Positions 32,820 through 33,137 of a stretch of DNA of 33,137 nucleotides are shown here, in pieces. The stretch comes from Cyclobacteriaceae bacterium (lineage in GTDB: Bacteria; Bacteroidota; Bacteroidia; Cytophagales; Cyclobacteriaceae). The position numbers were made by a program, and so were the translations under genes. Location: positions 1 to 33,137 of the forward strand of contig JALHRJ010000050.1 of NCBI GenBank assembly GCA_022841475.1. The letters run 5' to 3'. How positions within the stretch are numbered: the stretch's first letter is position 1; the number at the start of each line of letters is the position of its first letter. Below the pieces are notes generated by a model. It saw nothing but the letters and a program-made list of their open reading frames with translations, searched no databases and was not told where the DNA came from.

Positions 32820-33071
32820 CTAAACGGTTGCCAGATTCACCACTTCAATGGTATTAATTTCTGGCACCGCCCGTTTAATGGCCTCTTCAACACCGGCTTT
32901 AAAGGTCATGGTAGACATGGGACAATTGCCACAGGCACCAACGAACTCAAGTCTGAGATTATTATCAGGGCTCATGTCGAGAACACGCACATTCCCACCA
33001 TCCGCCTCGAGGTAAGGTCGAATACTGTCAAGGGCAGTTTCTACGCGTTGAATAATCTCTTGGGTTTTCAC
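32820..33071 (-). CDS. NifU C-terminal domain protein (Fe-S cluster scaffold)
   Basis: This 83-residue cytoplasmic protein consists almost only of the NifU C-terminal domain: ALDSIRPYLEADGGNVRVLDM, then VGACGNCPMSTMT with the CxxC that holds a transient Fe-S cluster (Cys47, Cys50), and the closing EEAIKRAVPEINTIEVV. It likely passes Fe-S clusters to target proteins. The start is GTG at 33071; an in-frame stop six bases upstream of it excludes a longer protein. Bacteroidota often have an Mrp-type ATPase upstream, but the window ends before that could be seen. Confidence 0.94.
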   Translation of the reverse strand: MKTQEIIQRVETALDSIRPYLEADGGNVRVLDMSPDNNLRLEFVGACGNCPMSTMTFKAGVEEAIKRAVPEINTIEVVNLATV

Positions 33072-33137
33072 AGGTTAAATGGGTTAAGCGTTTAATACCA
33101 CGGGTTTGGTAGATTCAAATTTAGCATTTCTTATCGC

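Noticed and set aside
1..33137. CRISPR arrays, IS elements, prophage genes or rRNA
   Set aside because: No regularly spaced repeats, transposase, integrase, phage structural genes or rRNA sequence are visible on either strand.

Overview
The window is Bacteroidota chromosome, most likely from a Cytophagales-type bacterium. The evidence is a SusC/SusD pair, proteins with type IX secretion (T9SS) C-terminal sorting domains, DUF2490, DUF5690 and DUF2071 proteins, a PASTA-Ddl cell-wall pair, and mostly weak Shine-Dalgarno signals. The genus cannot be fixed from the sequence alone.

Region 1 (about 520-18464) reads as one divergently organised locus for organophosphorus compounds. Leftward are a frameshifted HTH-cupin regulator, a TIGR03364-like FAD amine oxidoreductase, a PHP-fold phosphoesterase and a GlpT-like DUF5690 transporter. 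Rightward are a SusC/SusD uptake pair, an intrinsic terminator, an alkaline-phosphatase-superfamily hydrolase, two tandem beta-propeller/phosphoesterase fusion proteins and a TonB-dependent receptor. The inferred flow is capture and import at the outer membrane, release of phosphate or headgroup by secreted hydrolases, inner-membrane import by an organophosphate antiporter-like carrier, then oxidative deamination and dephosphorylation in the cytoplasm. An aminophosphonate or amino-alcohol phosphoester is the favoured substrate class, but this is inferred.

Region 2 (18481-22366, all leftward) holds a DUF2490 outer-membrane protein, a small lysine-rich protein, a secreted GH127 beta-L-arabinofuranosidase-like enzyme and a DUF2071 protein.

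Region 3 (22496-23965) is a small accessory patch. It contains a CAT-anticodon tRNA with an odd T-loop and its own terminator, a DUF1778/GNAT toxin-antitoxin pair with a palindromic operator, and a gene-free stretch of about 440 bp. That stretch carries a perfect 24-bp palindrome, strong hairpins and a terminator, and may be a small RNA or a remnant.

Region 4 (23966-33137) is housekeeping and surface functions: a HAD hydrolase translationally coupled to a site-2 protease, then leftward a ddl-PASTA-T9SS-protein operon, a large secreted M43 metalloprotease, and a NifU-type Fe-S scaffold at the right edge. The gene at the left edge is cut by the window.
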